Notes: generated by a model from the letters alone, not told the origin. A DNA stretch of 9,046 bases from an uncultured Bacillota bacterium (GCA_947383275.1 CANDCW010000092.1:1-9046), one strand, 5' to 3'; counted from the stretch's first letter, positions 1 to 7,029 are shown. A program made the numbers and translations.

Positions 1-695
1 CCCATGGCCTCGGCCAGCTCCTCCAGGTCGGCGGAGCCGGACACCCGCCAGCGGCGGCCGTCCAGCTGGATCATCTCCTGCTCCTCCTGGGGGTCAAACT
101 CGTCGTAGATATTGCCCACCAGCTCCTCCAGCAGATCCTCCAGGGTAACCAGGCCGCTGGTGCCGCCGTACTCGTCCACCACCAGGGCCAGATGGGTTTT
201 CTTGGTCTGCATGTCGTGGAAAAGGACATCCGCCCCCACCGTCTCCGGAACAAAGTAGGCCGGGCGGAGCAGCTCCTTCAGGGGCAGGGGATCAGGCTGG
301 TGAAAGTTAAGCAGATAGTCCCGGGTAGACAGAATGCCCACGATGTCGTCCGCATCCTCCCCATACACAGGAAACCGGGACAAGCCCGACTGCCGGATGG
401 CCTCCAAGATCTCCCCCTCCTCCGCGTCAGCCGAAAGGGTGACCATATCAGTGCGGTGGACCATCACATCCTTGGCCGTGGTATTGTCAAAATCCAGGAC
501 GTTCTCAATAAATTCCTTCTCATTGCTCCGGATGGCCCCGGACTCCTCGCCCTCCTCCACCATGGCCATGATGTTGTCCTCCGACACCTGGTCCTTTCGG
601 TGCAGCAGGCGCAGCACGGGCCTCCAAAGCAGTAAAATTCCGTTGACGCACAAGCTGATTCCAAACAGTACAAGCCATATTTGGCCCTCGTCCAC
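1..695 (-). CDS. HlyC/CorC-family CBS-domain membrane protein, C-terminus outside window
   Basis: The visible part is 231 codons from a GTG start at 695. The start is supported by a perfect AAGGAGG (704-710) eight bases upstream. Residues 6-24 form one hydrophobic membrane segment. A CBS pair follows at about 75-130 and 140-196, containing DEYGGTSGLVTLEDLLEELV (174-193), the hallmark of HlyC/CorC proteins. From about residue 208 the CorC_HlyC C-terminal domain begins (LDGRRWRVSGSADLEELAEA) and is cut by the window edge. Relatives bind adenine nucleotides through the CBS pair and are linked to Mg2+/Co2+ export or tolerance; the old hemolysin label is mostly not functional. The four-helix DUF21/CNNM domain of full-length members is absent: only one membrane helix precedes the CBS pair, so this is the short, CorC-like form. 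It is transcribed divergently from the CLC operon. Family assignment is firm; substrate is unknown. Confidence 0.9.
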   Translation of the reverse strand, partial: MDEGQIWLVLFGISLCVNGILLLWRPVLRLLHRKDQVSEDNIMAMVEEGEESGAIRSNEKEFIENVLDFDNTTAKDVMVHRTDMVTLSADAEEGEILEAIRQSGLSRFPVYGEDADDIVGILSTRDYLLNFHQPDPLPLKELLRPAYFVPETVGADVLFHDMQTKKTHLALVVDEYGGTSGLVTLEDLLEELVGNIYDEFDPQEEQEMIQLDGRRWRVSGSADLEELAEAM

Positions 696-735
696 GAGAA
701 TGACCTCCTTCTTTCAAATCCGTTGACACGCCTGC

Positions 736-764
736 ATCATAGCATAAAGATTCAGTCATTGCAA
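736..764 (-). promoter_or_regulatory. Predicted sigma-A promoter of the HlyC/CorC gene
   Basis: On the minus strand TTGCAA (-35, 764-759) and TATGAT (-10, 741-736) are separated by exactly 17 bases. The -10 matches consensus at 5 of 6 positions and the -35 at 4 of 6. It lies about 40 bases upstream of the GTG start, leaving a short leader with the ribosome binding site. Confidence 0.6.
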
Positions 765-806
765 GGGCTTGGGCACATTTTTAGGAGAAATAAAGAATTT
801 GGGGGG

Positions 807-834
807 TGGAAATTTTTCGGGGATATGATATACT
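807..834 (+). promoter_or_regulatory. Possible promoter of the CLC/VOC/acyltransferase operon
   Basis: TATACT (829-834, 5 of 6) has a weak TGGAAA (807-812, 4 of 6) 16 bases upstream. It lies about 35 bases before the CLC start codon, in an AT-rich stretch between two GC-rich genes. That leader is too short for a fluoride riboswitch, and I see no crcB-motif-like sequence. The -35 call is weak. Confidence 0.35.
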
Positions 835-869
835 TTTCTTATTCCACAGTGAAAGGAGCGGATGCGGCA

Positions 870-2129
870 ATGCTGCGGCTGCCTGACCGCGCGAAGGCCA
901 GCGTGGAGAACTGCGCGGCCTTTATCAAGTGGCTGTTATACTCCTGCCTGACCGGCGTGGTGGTGGGCCTGGTGGCAGTGGCTTTCCATGTGGGCATCGA
1001 CATCGCCGCCGGGCTGCGGGAGGAATATCCGCAGGTCATCGTCCTGCTGCCCCTGGCCGGCCCAGCCATTATCCTCCTATACCGGGCCTGCGGCATGGAC
1101 AAGGACCGCGGCACCAACCACATTTTGGCGGCTGTGCGGGACGCGGAGGGCGTTAAGCTGCGCACCGCGCCGCTGATTTTCCTGTCCACCATCGGCACCC
1201 ATTTTGTGGGCGGTTCAGCGGGCCGGGAGGGCGCGGCTCTCCAGCTGGGCGGTTCCCTGGCCGCATACACCGGAAAAAGGCTGGGGCTGGATGAGATGGA
1301 TGAGCGGATCATGGTGATGTGCGGTATGGCCGCCGCCTTTTCCGCCCTGTTCGGCACCCCCCTCACTGCTGCCCTCTTCGCCATGGAGGTGGTCACGGTG
1401 GGGCGGATGTACTACGCCGCCCTGGTCCCCTGCCTGGTCTCCTCCTCCGTGGCGCTGCTGGCGGCTCAGGCTTTTGGACTCCATCTGGACGGGGGATACC
1501 CGGTATACGATGCTCTGAAGCTCACCCCCCTCTCCCTCCTCCAGGCGGCTGCGCTGGGCGTGCTGTGCGCGGTGCTGTCCATCCTCTTCTGTGTGGTGAT
1601 GCACGCCTCCCCTAGGCTTTACGCCAAGTATCTGCCCGACCCCATGCTCCGCGCGGCGGCGGGCGGCACGCTGGTGCTGATCCTCACCCTGTTGGCCGGC
1701 AGTCAGACCTACAACGGCGCGGGCGACCCGGTTATCCGCCGCCTGTTGGCCGGCGAGACTATCCCGGAGGCTTTCGCCCTGAAGCTCCTGTTTACCGCCC
1801 TGACCCTGGGCGCGGGATTCCGGGGCGGCGAAATCGTCCCGGTGCTGTTCACCGGCTGTGCCTTCGGCACCTGGATGGGCCCCCTCCTTGGCCTGCCCCA
1901 CGGCTTTTCCGGGGCGCTGGGGATGGCCGCCGTATTCTGCGGGGCCACCAACTGCCCTCTCAGCTCCATTCTGCTGGCCTTTGAGCTCTTTGGCGGCGAC
2001 GGTCTGCCTTTGTACGCCTTGTGTTGCGGGGTATCCTACATGCTATCCGGCTACTATGGGCTGTACAGCGAGCAGAAAATCATCTATTCCAAATTCAAGC
2101 CCCTGTGGGTAGACAAAAAAACACATTAA
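870..2129 (+). CDS. CLC-family channel/antiporter, probably fluoride-type (CLC-F)
   Basis: This 419-aa polytopic membrane protein has the usual length of bacterial CLC transporters. The frame is open further upstream, but the ATG at 870 is preferred because AAAGGAG lies at 852-858; upstream starts would overlap the divergent promoter region. GREGAALQLGGS (118-129) is the GREGP-type selectivity loop and E120 sits where the gating glutamate of CLC exchangers is found. The chloride-type GSGIP motif is replaced by GTNHI (81-85). The later loop reads GAGFRGGEIVPVLFTG (314-329). An acidic residue in a GGE-x-x-P context there (E321), together with loss of GSGIP, is what I recall of fluoride/proton antiporters of the CLC-F branch, which expel fluoride. 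Tyrosines at 395, 396 and 399 could line the ion path. CLC membership is firm; fluoride rather than chloride specificity is inference. It is the first gene of a three-gene operon. Confidence 0.9.
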   Translation: MLRLPDRAKASVENCAAFIKWLLYSCLTGVVVGLVAVAFHVGIDIAAGLREEYPQVIVLLPLAGPAIILLYRACGMDKDRGTNHILAAVRDAEGVKLRTAPLIFLSTIGTHFVGGSAGREGAALQLGGSLAAYTGKRLGLDEMDERIMVMCGMAAAFSALFGTPLTAALFAMEVVTVGRMYYAALVPCLVSSSVALLAAQAFGLHLDGGYPVYDALKLTPLSLLQAAALGVLCAVLSILFCVVMHASPRLYAKYLPDPMLRAAAGGTLVLILTLLAGSQTYNGAGDPVIRRLLAGETIPEAFALKLLFTALTLGAGFRGGEIVPVLFTGCAFGTWMGPLLGLPHGFSGALGMAAVFCGATNCPLSSILLAFELFGGDGLPLYALCCGVSYMLSGYYGLYSEQKIIYSKFKPLWVDKKTH

Positions 2130-2141
2130 GGAGTACATACC

Positions 2142-2513
2142 ATGACTGCATTTTATCACTTTAACTTTAACGTCCTGGACCTGGACAAATCCCTGGCTTT
2201 CTACAAAGAGGCGCTGAATCTGTCCCCCGTACGGGAAAAGGAGGCCGGCGACGGTTCCTTTAAACTGGTCTTTCTGGGGGACGAGGCGGGCTCCCCCTTC
2301 CAGCTGGAGCTGACCTGGCTCCGGGACCGGACCACAGCCTACAACCTGGGCGAGTGTGAGTTTCATTTGGCCTTCCGCACCACCGAGTATGACGCGCTCT
2401 ACGCCAGGCACAAGGCCATGGGTTGCATCTGCTTTGAGAACCCGGCCATGGGCATTTACTTCATCTCCGATCCGGACGGCTACTGGATTGAGATTGTCCC
2501 GGAGAATCAGTAA
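2142..2513 (+). CDS. VOC/glyoxalase-fold protein, lactoylglutathione lyase-like
   Basis: This 123-aa protein is a single-chain vicinal-oxygen-chelate protein with the expected paired beta-alpha-beta-beta-beta layout. The first module opens HFNFNVLDLDKSLAFYKEAL (6-25), typical of glyoxalase I. Four candidate metal ligands fall at the glyoxalase I spacing: H6, E56 (FQLEL), H75 (FHLAF) and E117 (YWIEIV), and the C-terminal DPDGYWIEI signature is intact. Glyoxalase I isomerises the hemithioacetal of methylglyoxal and a thiol. The ligand set fits that activity, but many VOC proteins act on other substrates, so the reaction is not settled. An AAGGAG at 2128-2133 overlaps the stop codon of the CLC gene and places the ATG eight bases downstream. 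The stop overlaps the next start (TAATG), so translational coupling is likely. Confidence 0.9.
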   Translation: MTAFYHFNFNVLDLDKSLAFYKEALNLSPVREKEAGDGSFKLVFLGDEAGSPFQLELTWLRDRTTAYNLGECEFHLAFRTTEYDALYARHKAMGCICFENPAMGIYFISDPDGYWIEIVPENQ

Positions 2514-3559
2514 TGGCAAAAGGGGACCGTAATATGGGGTGGCCCGGCTTTTTCCGGATGTTCACCGTGCTGTGCGCCATCATGCTGCTGCTGGCCCAGG
2601 AGGGCTTGGGGCTGGCAGAGCCCGGCTCCGGGACCTGGCATGTGCTGTCCGTCTATGAGGGGCTCACCTCCTGGACCGTTCCCGCCCTATTTATGCTTTG
2701 GGGGATGTTCGCCCTGGAGGAGGGCAAGCCCCAGGTGTCCGCCAGCCTGCTGGGGCTGGCCCTGCCCGCCTTCTGCCTGCTGGTATTCTGGGGCGCGGTA
2801 TACGCCGTAGTCGCTCACCTGCTGGGAGGCGGAGTTCTGACCCTCTCCGGCGTGTGCTCCGCCCTCATCGCCGCCGCGAAGGGAAGCACTTACTTTCATC
2901 TGTGGATCCTCTATCCTCTCATCGGGCTGTATCTGGTCCACCCGGTGATCCACCGCTTTACCTCCTCCGCCGCCCGGGGGGAGGTCCGCTATTTCCTGGC
3001 CCTGTGCTTTCTGTTTGCCTCCCTGCTGCCCCTGTGGACGGCACTGTACCCAAACAGTGCCGCCGTCTCCCTGCTGGAGCGGCTGAACGTCCGCCTGGTG
3101 CTGGGCTGGGTTGGATGCTATGTAGCGGGGTGGTACCTGCGCCACTACACCATCGGCCGGGCTGCGGAGTATATTCTGTATATCTTGGGCGCGCTGGGGC
3201 TGGTACTGTCGGTCATGGCGCCTGCCGCCGGCCGGTTCAGCCCGGCGCTGCCGCGGCAGTATACCGCGCCTAACGTGGTGCTTACCGCTGCGGCTTTCTG
3301 CGCCCTGTTCCGCTATGTGCTCGGCATCAGCGAGGAGCGCTCCCGCCGCCGGGCAGTCAATGAGGTCGGGGCCTACGCTTTCGGCATCTACCTGTTTCAT
3401 CAGCTGTGGTATCTGGTGTTCCGCTGGTTCAACATAACACTGCTGTCCTTCCCCCCGGTGGTATCAGTTCCCCTATTCGCCCTGGCCCTTTTCCTGCTGT
3501 CCCTCCCCTTCGCATGGCTGGTTTTTCTCATACCCGGAGCGGGGCCTAAGCTGACATAA
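2513..3559 (+). CDS. Acyltransferase-3-like integral membrane protein
   Basis: This 348-aa, very hydrophobic protein has about nine or ten membrane segments. HLWILYPLIGLYLVHPVI (129-146) and the late FGIYLFHQ (290-297) are typical of acyltransferase family 3 (OafA/WecH-like) proteins, which move acetyl or other acyl groups onto cell-surface glycans and lipids. The N-terminal half of the signature is degenerate. Family members usually have an Arg followed ten residues later by a His in the first helix. Here R15 has Leu at the His position (L26) and the helix ends LLAQE, with no histidine. Activity may therefore be lost or altered. The ATG at 2513 overlaps the VOC stop by one base and has CGGAG upstream. 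An in-frame ATG at 2534 (residue 8) has its own AAAGGGGA at 2518-2525 and is an alternative start. A strong hairpin follows the stop. Confidence 0.8.
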   Translation: MAKGDRNMGWPGFFRMFTVLCAIMLLLAQEGLGLAEPGSGTWHVLSVYEGLTSWTVPALFMLWGMFALEEGKPQVSASLLGLALPAFCLLVFWGAVYAVVAHLLGGGVLTLSGVCSALIAAAKGSTYFHLWILYPLIGLYLVHPVIHRFTSSAARGEVRYFLALCFLFASLLPLWTALYPNSAAVSLLERLNVRLVLGWVGCYVAGWYLRHYTIGRAAEYILYILGALGLVLSVMAPAAGRFSPALPRQYTAPNVVLTAAAFCALFRYVLGISEERSRRRAVNEVGAYAFGIYLFHQLWYLVFRWFNITLLSFPPVVSVPLFALALFLLSLPFAWLVFLIPGAGPKLT

Positions 3560-3561
3560 GA

Positions 3562-3592
3562 AAAGCCCGGAGCCGATTCGGTTCCGGGCTTT
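3562..3592. terminator. Bidirectional hairpin terminator between convergent genes
   Basis: AAAGCCCGGA (3562-3571) pairs perfectly with TCCGGGCTTT (3583-3592). The interior continues as a G-T wobble and CCG/CGG around an ATT loop, giving about 14 pairs. The stem ends in A/T runs on both sides, so it can stop the rightward CLC operon and, read from the other strand, the leftward TSCPD gene whose stop is at 3595. Confidence 0.85.
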
Positions 3593-3594
3593 CG

Positions 3595-3837
3595 CTACAG
3601 TGCTTTTTTCAGTGCCTGCGCCATCTGATCGGGGCAGGAGGTTGGCTTTGTGCCGCAGCGGATTCCCTCCATACGGTGAATGGCCTCCTCCACCTTCATG
3701 CCCTTGAGTAGGGAGGACAGCCCCTTCAGGTTGCCGTCGCAGCCGCCTATCACCTGGATGTCCTGAATAACGCCTTCCTCTACCTCAATTTGGAACTGCC
3801 GCGAGCAGGTCCCCCGGGGGGTGTACTGTATTGTCAC
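3595..3837 (-). CDS. TSCPD-domain small protein (TIGR03905-type)
   Basis: This 80-aa protein contains the domain's name-giving TSCPD motif at residues 66-70. It also has three other cysteines, at C11 (RGTCSRQ), C33 (GGCDGN) and C61 (RCGTKP). The four-cysteine pattern suggests metal binding. The same domain occurs at the C-terminus of B12-dependent ribonucleotide reductases; stand-alone copies such as this have no assigned function that I know of. The start is GTG at 3837, preceded by an AGGCGG-like site (3845-3850) seven bases upstream; no ATG would give a full-length domain. It lies 87 bases downstream of spo0A in the same direction and could be co-transcribed. The gap contains a tandem 0A-box-like sequence, so it may also be controlled by Spo0A directly. 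Confidence 0.85.
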   Translation of the reverse strand: MTIQYTPRGTCSRQFQIEVEEGVIQDIQVIGGCDGNLKGLSSLLKGMKVEEAIHRMEGIRCGTKPTSCPDQMAQALKKAL

Positions 3838-3881
3838 AGCGATGCCGCCTTTCTCTCAAAATTAACCGCCCTTCGGCCGTT

Positions 3882-3898
3882 TGCGACACGCTTCGACA
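3882..3898 (-). promoter_or_regulatory. Tandem 0A-box-like sites (candidate Spo0A operator)
   Basis: On the minus strand the sequence TGTCGAAGCGTGTCGCA holds a perfect 0A box (TGTCGAA, 3898-3892) and a one-mismatch copy (TGTCGCA, 3888-3882). They are spaced 10 bases start to start, one helical turn, the arrangement Spo0A dimers use on tandem sites. They lie between spo0A and the TSCPD start, about 45 bases before the GTG. A single 7-mer of this kind is expected by chance about once in this window; the spacing is what makes it noteworthy. Confidence 0.4.
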
Positions 3899-3924
3899 CC
3901 TCCCGGCAGTATAATTGAATCATA

Positions 3925-4731
3925 TCACATCTTGGAGGCAAACGCAACCCTTGGTGTGCTTTTGGGCGCGCCCGCCGGCGCGTTTTTCCGCCGGGCCAGC
4001 TGAAGCCGGTCGGCAATCATCGCGATGAATTCGCTGTTCGTGGGCTTGCCCTTGGCATTGGACACGGTATAGCCAAAATACTTTTGCAGCGTCTCCAGGT
4101 CTCCCCGGTCCCAGGCCACCTCAATGGCGTGGCGGATGGCCCGCTCCACCCGGCTCGGCGTGGTATTGAACCGCTTGGCCACCTCGGGGTAGAGCACCTT
4201 GGTTACCGCGTTGATAACATCCATATCGTTCACCGCGATCATAATGGCTTCCCGCAGATACTGATAGCCCTTGATATGGGCCGGAACCCCCACCTCGTGA
4301 ATGATGGCGGTCACTTGGTTCTCCAGGCTGGCGGTGTAGTCCACCTCCTCGGCACCGGAGGTCATCACCTGCCTCAGCCGCTCACAGACCACGCTGAGGC
4401 GGCATGGCTTAGTCACAAAGAAGTCCGCCCCCTTGGCTGCCGCCGCATCCACCACGCTGCCCTTGATATACCCGGACAGGATCAGCACCCGTGGCCGCTC
4501 CCGGAGCCTGGAGATGGCGTCCAGCACATCCATGCCATCCATCCCGCCGGCGAGGATCATATCCATCACCACCGCGTCAGGCTGATCCCTCTGGATCAGA
4601 CGCATCAGCTCAGCTCCGTCCTCCGTTTCGCCTATCACTTGAAAGTCTTGCTCATCCGACAGCGCCCGTATCAGGTTTTTCCTGAATTCTGTCCCTGTAT
4701 CGGCCACCACGATTCGTTTCGTGTTCTCCAT
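3925..4731 (-). CDS. spo0A: Sporulation master response regulator Spo0A
   Basis: This 268-aa protein is close to the usual Spo0A length. Residues about 5-125 form a receiver domain: D57 (VVMDMIL) is the expected phosphoacceptor, S86 the switch hydroxyl and K108 (TKP) the conserved lysine. The C-terminal DNA-binding domain (about 135-250) is nearly canonical, with IIHEVGVPAHIKGYQYLREA (143-162) and the recognition helix SRVERAIRHAIEVAW (193-207). Once phosphorylated through a phosphorelay or orphan kinases it binds 0A boxes and commits the cell to sporulation. The usual acidic pair near the N-terminus is D11-T12 instead of Asp-Asp, an unusual loss of one Mg2+-site acid. A basic tail after residue 247 (RRKNAPAGAPKS) extends past the usual end. 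The upstream neighbour is not spoIVB, the common partner in Bacilli and many Clostridia. The start is preceded by AAAGGAAG. Confidence 0.97.
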   Translation of the reverse strand: MENTKRIVVADTGTEFRKNLIRALSDEQDFQVIGETEDGAELMRLIQRDQPDAVVMDMILAGGMDGMDVLDAISRLRERPRVLILSGYIKGSVVDAAAAKGADFFVTKPCRLSVVCERLRQVMTSGAEEVDYTASLENQVTAIIHEVGVPAHIKGYQYLREAIMIAVNDMDVINAVTKVLYPEVAKRFNTTPSRVERAIRHAIEVAWDRGDLETLQKYFGYTVSNAKGKPTNSEFIAMIADRLQLARRKNAPAGAPKSTPRVAFASKM

Positions 4732-4818
4732 TCGTCAATCTTCCTTTCATAAAATCATCATGGCCGGTAAAAGGTCCCGACTCGAGCAATCACGGTTCGT
4801 TTCGACCGGCCGACTATT

Positions 4819-4847
4819 AATTTATCACATTACAACGAAATATGCAA
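4819..4847 (-). promoter_or_regulatory. Predicted sigma-A-type promoter of spo0A
   Basis: On the minus strand TTGCAT (4847-4842) and TAAATT (4824-4819) are 17 bases apart, each matching consensus at 4 of 6 positions. They sit in the AT-rich gap about 90 bases before the spo0A start. Partial 0A boxes AGTCGAA (4892-4886) and GGTCGAA (4807-4801) flank it, each with one mismatch, compatible with autoregulation. No convincing sigma-H element was found. Confidence 0.4.
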
Positions 4848-4920
4848 GTCATTTTTTTGGTTTTATAGCACTTTTTATCAGGATATTCGACTTTTTTTCG
4901 CGAAAATAGAACTTATTCTT

Positions 4921-4948
4921 AATAAAAGCGGGCCCAAGCTGCCCGCTT
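4921..4948 (-). terminator. Rho-independent terminator of the sodium symporter gene
   Basis: AAGCGGGC (4926-4933) and GCCCGCTT (4941-4948) form a perfect 8-bp stem with a 7-base loop. Reading leftwards the hairpin is followed by the T-rich TTTTATT. It lies 45 bases past the symporter stop codon. An overlapping alternative stem, GGGCCCAAG (4930-4938) with CTTGGACCC (4946-4954), has one mismatch and excludes the first. Confidence 0.8.
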
Positions 4949-4992
4949 GGACCCGTGCGGCCTGTCGAACGCTGACGGCCAGTTTTTCTCTG

Positions 4993-6399
4993 TTACGAAA
5001 GCATCTCAAAAATTCCCACGGACTGGAGCAGCAATACAAAAAGCAGCACCGGGGCGGCAAATTTGATCATCACCACGTACAGCTTCCTTCTGGAAAACCT
5101 GTGTCCCCCCAGCGTCACCTCGTCAATGACGGTCTGCGGCGATACAACCCAGCCAATCAGGATGCAAGTCAGCAGCGCAATCAGCGGCATGATGCAGTTG
5201 TTGCTGAGGTAGTCCAGAATATCCAGAATCTGGCCCACATTTCCGTTGGGCAGAGCGGCTTCGAAGTAGAGGAGATTATACCCCAGACAGACGATGATCC
5301 CACCCGCAACGGCGTAAGCGGCTACAAAGGTGGCAGCCCTTCTCCGGGAAACATGGAACGCGTCCATCAGACTGGAGGTGATCGCCTCCATCACTGACAC
5401 GGCTGAGGTAACGGCGGCGAACGCCGTCATCAGGAAGAATGCGCTCCCGATCACATGGCCCGCCCCGCCCATGGCAGCAAAAATCTTAGGCAGGGAAACG
5501 AACATCAGCCCAGGGCCGGCGGACATTCCCTCCGTCCCGGCAAATGTAAACACCGCCGGAATAATCATCATGCCCGCCAGCAGGGCAACCACCGTGTCGA
5601 ATATCTCAATCCGATTGATGGAGCGCATCAGATCAGTGTCCTTGGTGGCATAAGAGCCGTAAGCCACCATAATGCCCATGGCAACGCTGATGGAGAAGAA
5701 CATCTGCCCCATTGCGTCCATAATGACGGACAGGAATTTGGAAAGCGTCATTCCCGTAAAGTCTGGAATCAAATAGACCGCCAGCCCCTGCATCCCCGTC
5801 CGGGTGACACCCTGCCCGTCGGTATGGGTCAGCGTCAGGGAAAAGAACGCAATCCCCACTACCAAAACCACAAGCACAGGCATAAGAATCCTGTTATACT
5901 TTTCAATTCCTTTATTCACGCCGCTGTAAACCACAAAGGCAGTGGCGGCAAAAAAGAGCAGCATCCAGATAACCGGCTGGCCGGTCTCAGAAATAAAACC
6001 GGTAAAGTATCCGTCTTCCGCCGATGCAAAGCCCTTTCCCGTGACAAAGCTGAACAGATACTTGAACACCCAGCCGCCAATCGAGCAGTAGTAGGGGAGA
6101 ATCAAGGTGGGAACCAAGCAGGCGAGGGTGCCCAGGAAGCCCCAGTTTTTATGCAGCTTTCCGTAGGCCGTCAGGGGGCTCTGGGCGGTTTTTCGGCCAA
6201 TGGCAACCTCCGTGGTGAGCAGGGCAAAGCCAAAGGTCAGGGCCAGGATGATGTAGCAAAGGATAAAAACGCCGCCCCCGTCTTTGGCCGCCAGGTAGGG
6301 AAATCTCCAGATGTTCCCAAGGCCAACGGCGCTGCCCGCTGCCGCCATGATAAAGCCAACCGAGTTTGAAAAGTTGCTCCGCGTGTTTTTCTGTTCCAT
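4993..6399 (-). CDS. Sodium-dependent transporter, NSS/SNF family
   Basis: This 468-aa membrane protein belongs to the neurotransmitter:sodium symporter family (LeuT, Tyt1 and MhsT relatives), which imports amino acids or related compounds with Na+. Helix 1 carries the family core AGSAVGLGNIWRFPYLA (21-37), which matches the LeuT stretch that unwinds to bind substrate and Na+, followed by DGGGVF (40-45). I count about 11 membrane segments, the usual number for bacterial short forms that lack a twelfth helix. The C-terminus ends soon after the last helix. Substrate cannot be deduced. The ATG at 6399 follows AGGGG (8-base spacing), and a good promoter lies just upstream. A hairpin terminator separates it from spo0A, so it appears to be a single-gene transcript. 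Confidence 0.95.
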   Translation of the reverse strand: MEQKNTRSNFSNSVGFIMAAAGSAVGLGNIWRFPYLAAKDGGGVFILCYIILALTFGFALLTTEVAIGRKTAQSPLTAYGKLHKNWGFLGTLACLVPTLILPYYCSIGGWVFKYLFSFVTGKGFASAEDGYFTGFISETGQPVIWMLLFFAATAFVVYSGVNKGIEKYNRILMPVLVVLVVGIAFFSLTLTHTDGQGVTRTGMQGLAVYLIPDFTGMTLSKFLSVIMDAMGQMFFSISVAMGIMVAYGSYATKDTDLMRSINRIEIFDTVVALLAGMMIIPAVFTFAGTEGMSAGPGLMFVSLPKIFAAMGGAGHVIGSAFFLMTAFAAVTSAVSVMEAITSSLMDAFHVSRRRAATFVAAYAVAGGIIVCLGYNLLYFEAALPNGNVGQILDILDYLSNNCIMPLIALLTCILIGWVVSPQTVIDEVTLGGHRFSRRKLYVVMIKFAAPVLLFVLLLQSVGIFEMLS

Positions 6400-6432
6400 G
6401 TATTATACCCCTATTTTTAGATTGATTTTTCC

Positions 6433-6461
6433 ATTATAGACGAAAACCGCCCGGTATGCAA
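6433..6461 (-). promoter_or_regulatory. Predicted sigma-A promoter of the sodium symporter gene
   Basis: On the minus strand TTGCAT (6461-6456) is followed after 17 bases by a perfect TATAAT (6438-6433), about 34 bases before the start codon. A perfect TTGACA (6484-6479) lies 23 bases further up but has no -10 at the right distance. Confidence 0.65.
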
Positions 6462-6484
6462 CACAGACTTTACAAAAATGTCAA

Positions 6485-6870
6485 GGGTTAAATGCAGAAC
6501 ATGTATTAGACCAATTGATTCGGGCGTTAAAGCTGACGGGAAAGCAAAGAAAAAAAGCAGCGGTTTAGAGCTTTAACGGATATACCTCTTTACTGCTTTT
6601 TAGCCCCTTATATCTCCACGTGGGGTTTGGGCGCCATTCACCAACAAAGCACCGCAAAAGCAGGGAATAAAGAGAACGTCGAGAGTGTGCAAAAACGTAG
6701 TGTTTATGCGGTTTCCCGGCGTTTTTCAAATCCTCAACCGACCTAAAATCAGCTTGTTCGGGAGAGAAAAATTCTACTATATTTTATAATATTACTTTGA
6801 TTTTGTAAGTATTGCATAAAAATGTTGGGAAATTTTTTTCGAATTTAATATCTTGATTCCCCAAAAAATG
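6485..6870. other. AT-rich intergenic region without a supported gene
   Basis: No convincing coding region was found on either strand. A leftward frame stays open for about 60 codons (roughly 6790 to 6570) but has no start codon or ribosome binding site. AAAAAAGCAG (6551-6560) and CTGCTTTTT (6593-6601) could pair around a 32-base loop. AAAAACG (6691-6697) and CGTTTTT (6720-6726) form a short inverted repeat. CCCCTTATATCTCCACG (6604-6620) contains TATCTCCAC, the 3' acceptor sequence of the downstream tRNA-Ala genes, which may be chance. From about 6770 to 6870 the composition drops to very AT-rich, as in upstream elements of strong promoters. Confidence 0.4.
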
Positions 6871-6899
6871 TTGACAAATTAAACTGCCTCTGGTATCAT
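6871..6899 (+). promoter_or_regulatory. Strong predicted promoter of the tRNA-Ala cluster
   Basis: A perfect TTGACA (6871-6876), a 17-base spacer and TATCAT (6894-6899, 5 of 6) lie 44 bases before the first tRNA-like sequence, with an AT-rich tract upstream. This is the best consensus promoter in the window and fits a stable-RNA operon. Confidence 0.75.
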
Positions 6900-6942
6900 A
6901 CTACTTGCGCCAACACGGGAGGTTTGCTTGGATAGCCGATAT

Positions 6943-6967
6943 GGGGGTATAGCTCAGCTGGGAGCGC
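6943..6967 (+). pseudogene. Truncated 5' fragment of tRNA-Ala
   Basis: The first 22 bases, through GGGAG, are identical to the 5' end of the two intact tRNA-Ala genes downstream (GGGGGTATAGCTCAGCTGGG). Two bases (AG) of the D-stem return are then missing and only CGC follows. After that the sequence departs completely: no anticodon arm, T-arm or acceptor 3' strand follows before the next copy at 7058. It is the promoter-proximal member of the array and cannot fold into a tRNA. Confidence 0.8.
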
Positions 6968-7029
6968 ACATCATCCAGTTAGCCACCCCTCATGAAATCG
7001 GAGGTTATCCGGTTTTAAAACTTCAAACC

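Noticed and set aside
1215..1901. Leftward 228-codon open frame opposite the CLC gene
   Set aside because: Gln/Glu/Gly-rich shadow of a GC-rich membrane-protein gene with no RBS or recognisable domain.
4963..4969. Single perfect TGTCGAA (0A box) upstream of spo0A
   Set aside because: It lies beyond the symporter terminator, far from the predicted spo0A promoter and without a tandem partner; one such match is expected by chance in a window this size, and another falls inside the symporter coding sequence near 5594.
5455..6369. Rightward 304-codon open frame opposite the sodium symporter gene
   Set aside because: It is antisense to a well-supported NSS transporter, with low-complexity His/Gln/Gly/Arg composition typical of a shadow frame.
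6570..6790. Leftward open stretch in the AT-rich intergenic region
   Set aside because: No start codon or RBS, and no domain I recognise; length is compatible with chance, though a database search would settle it.
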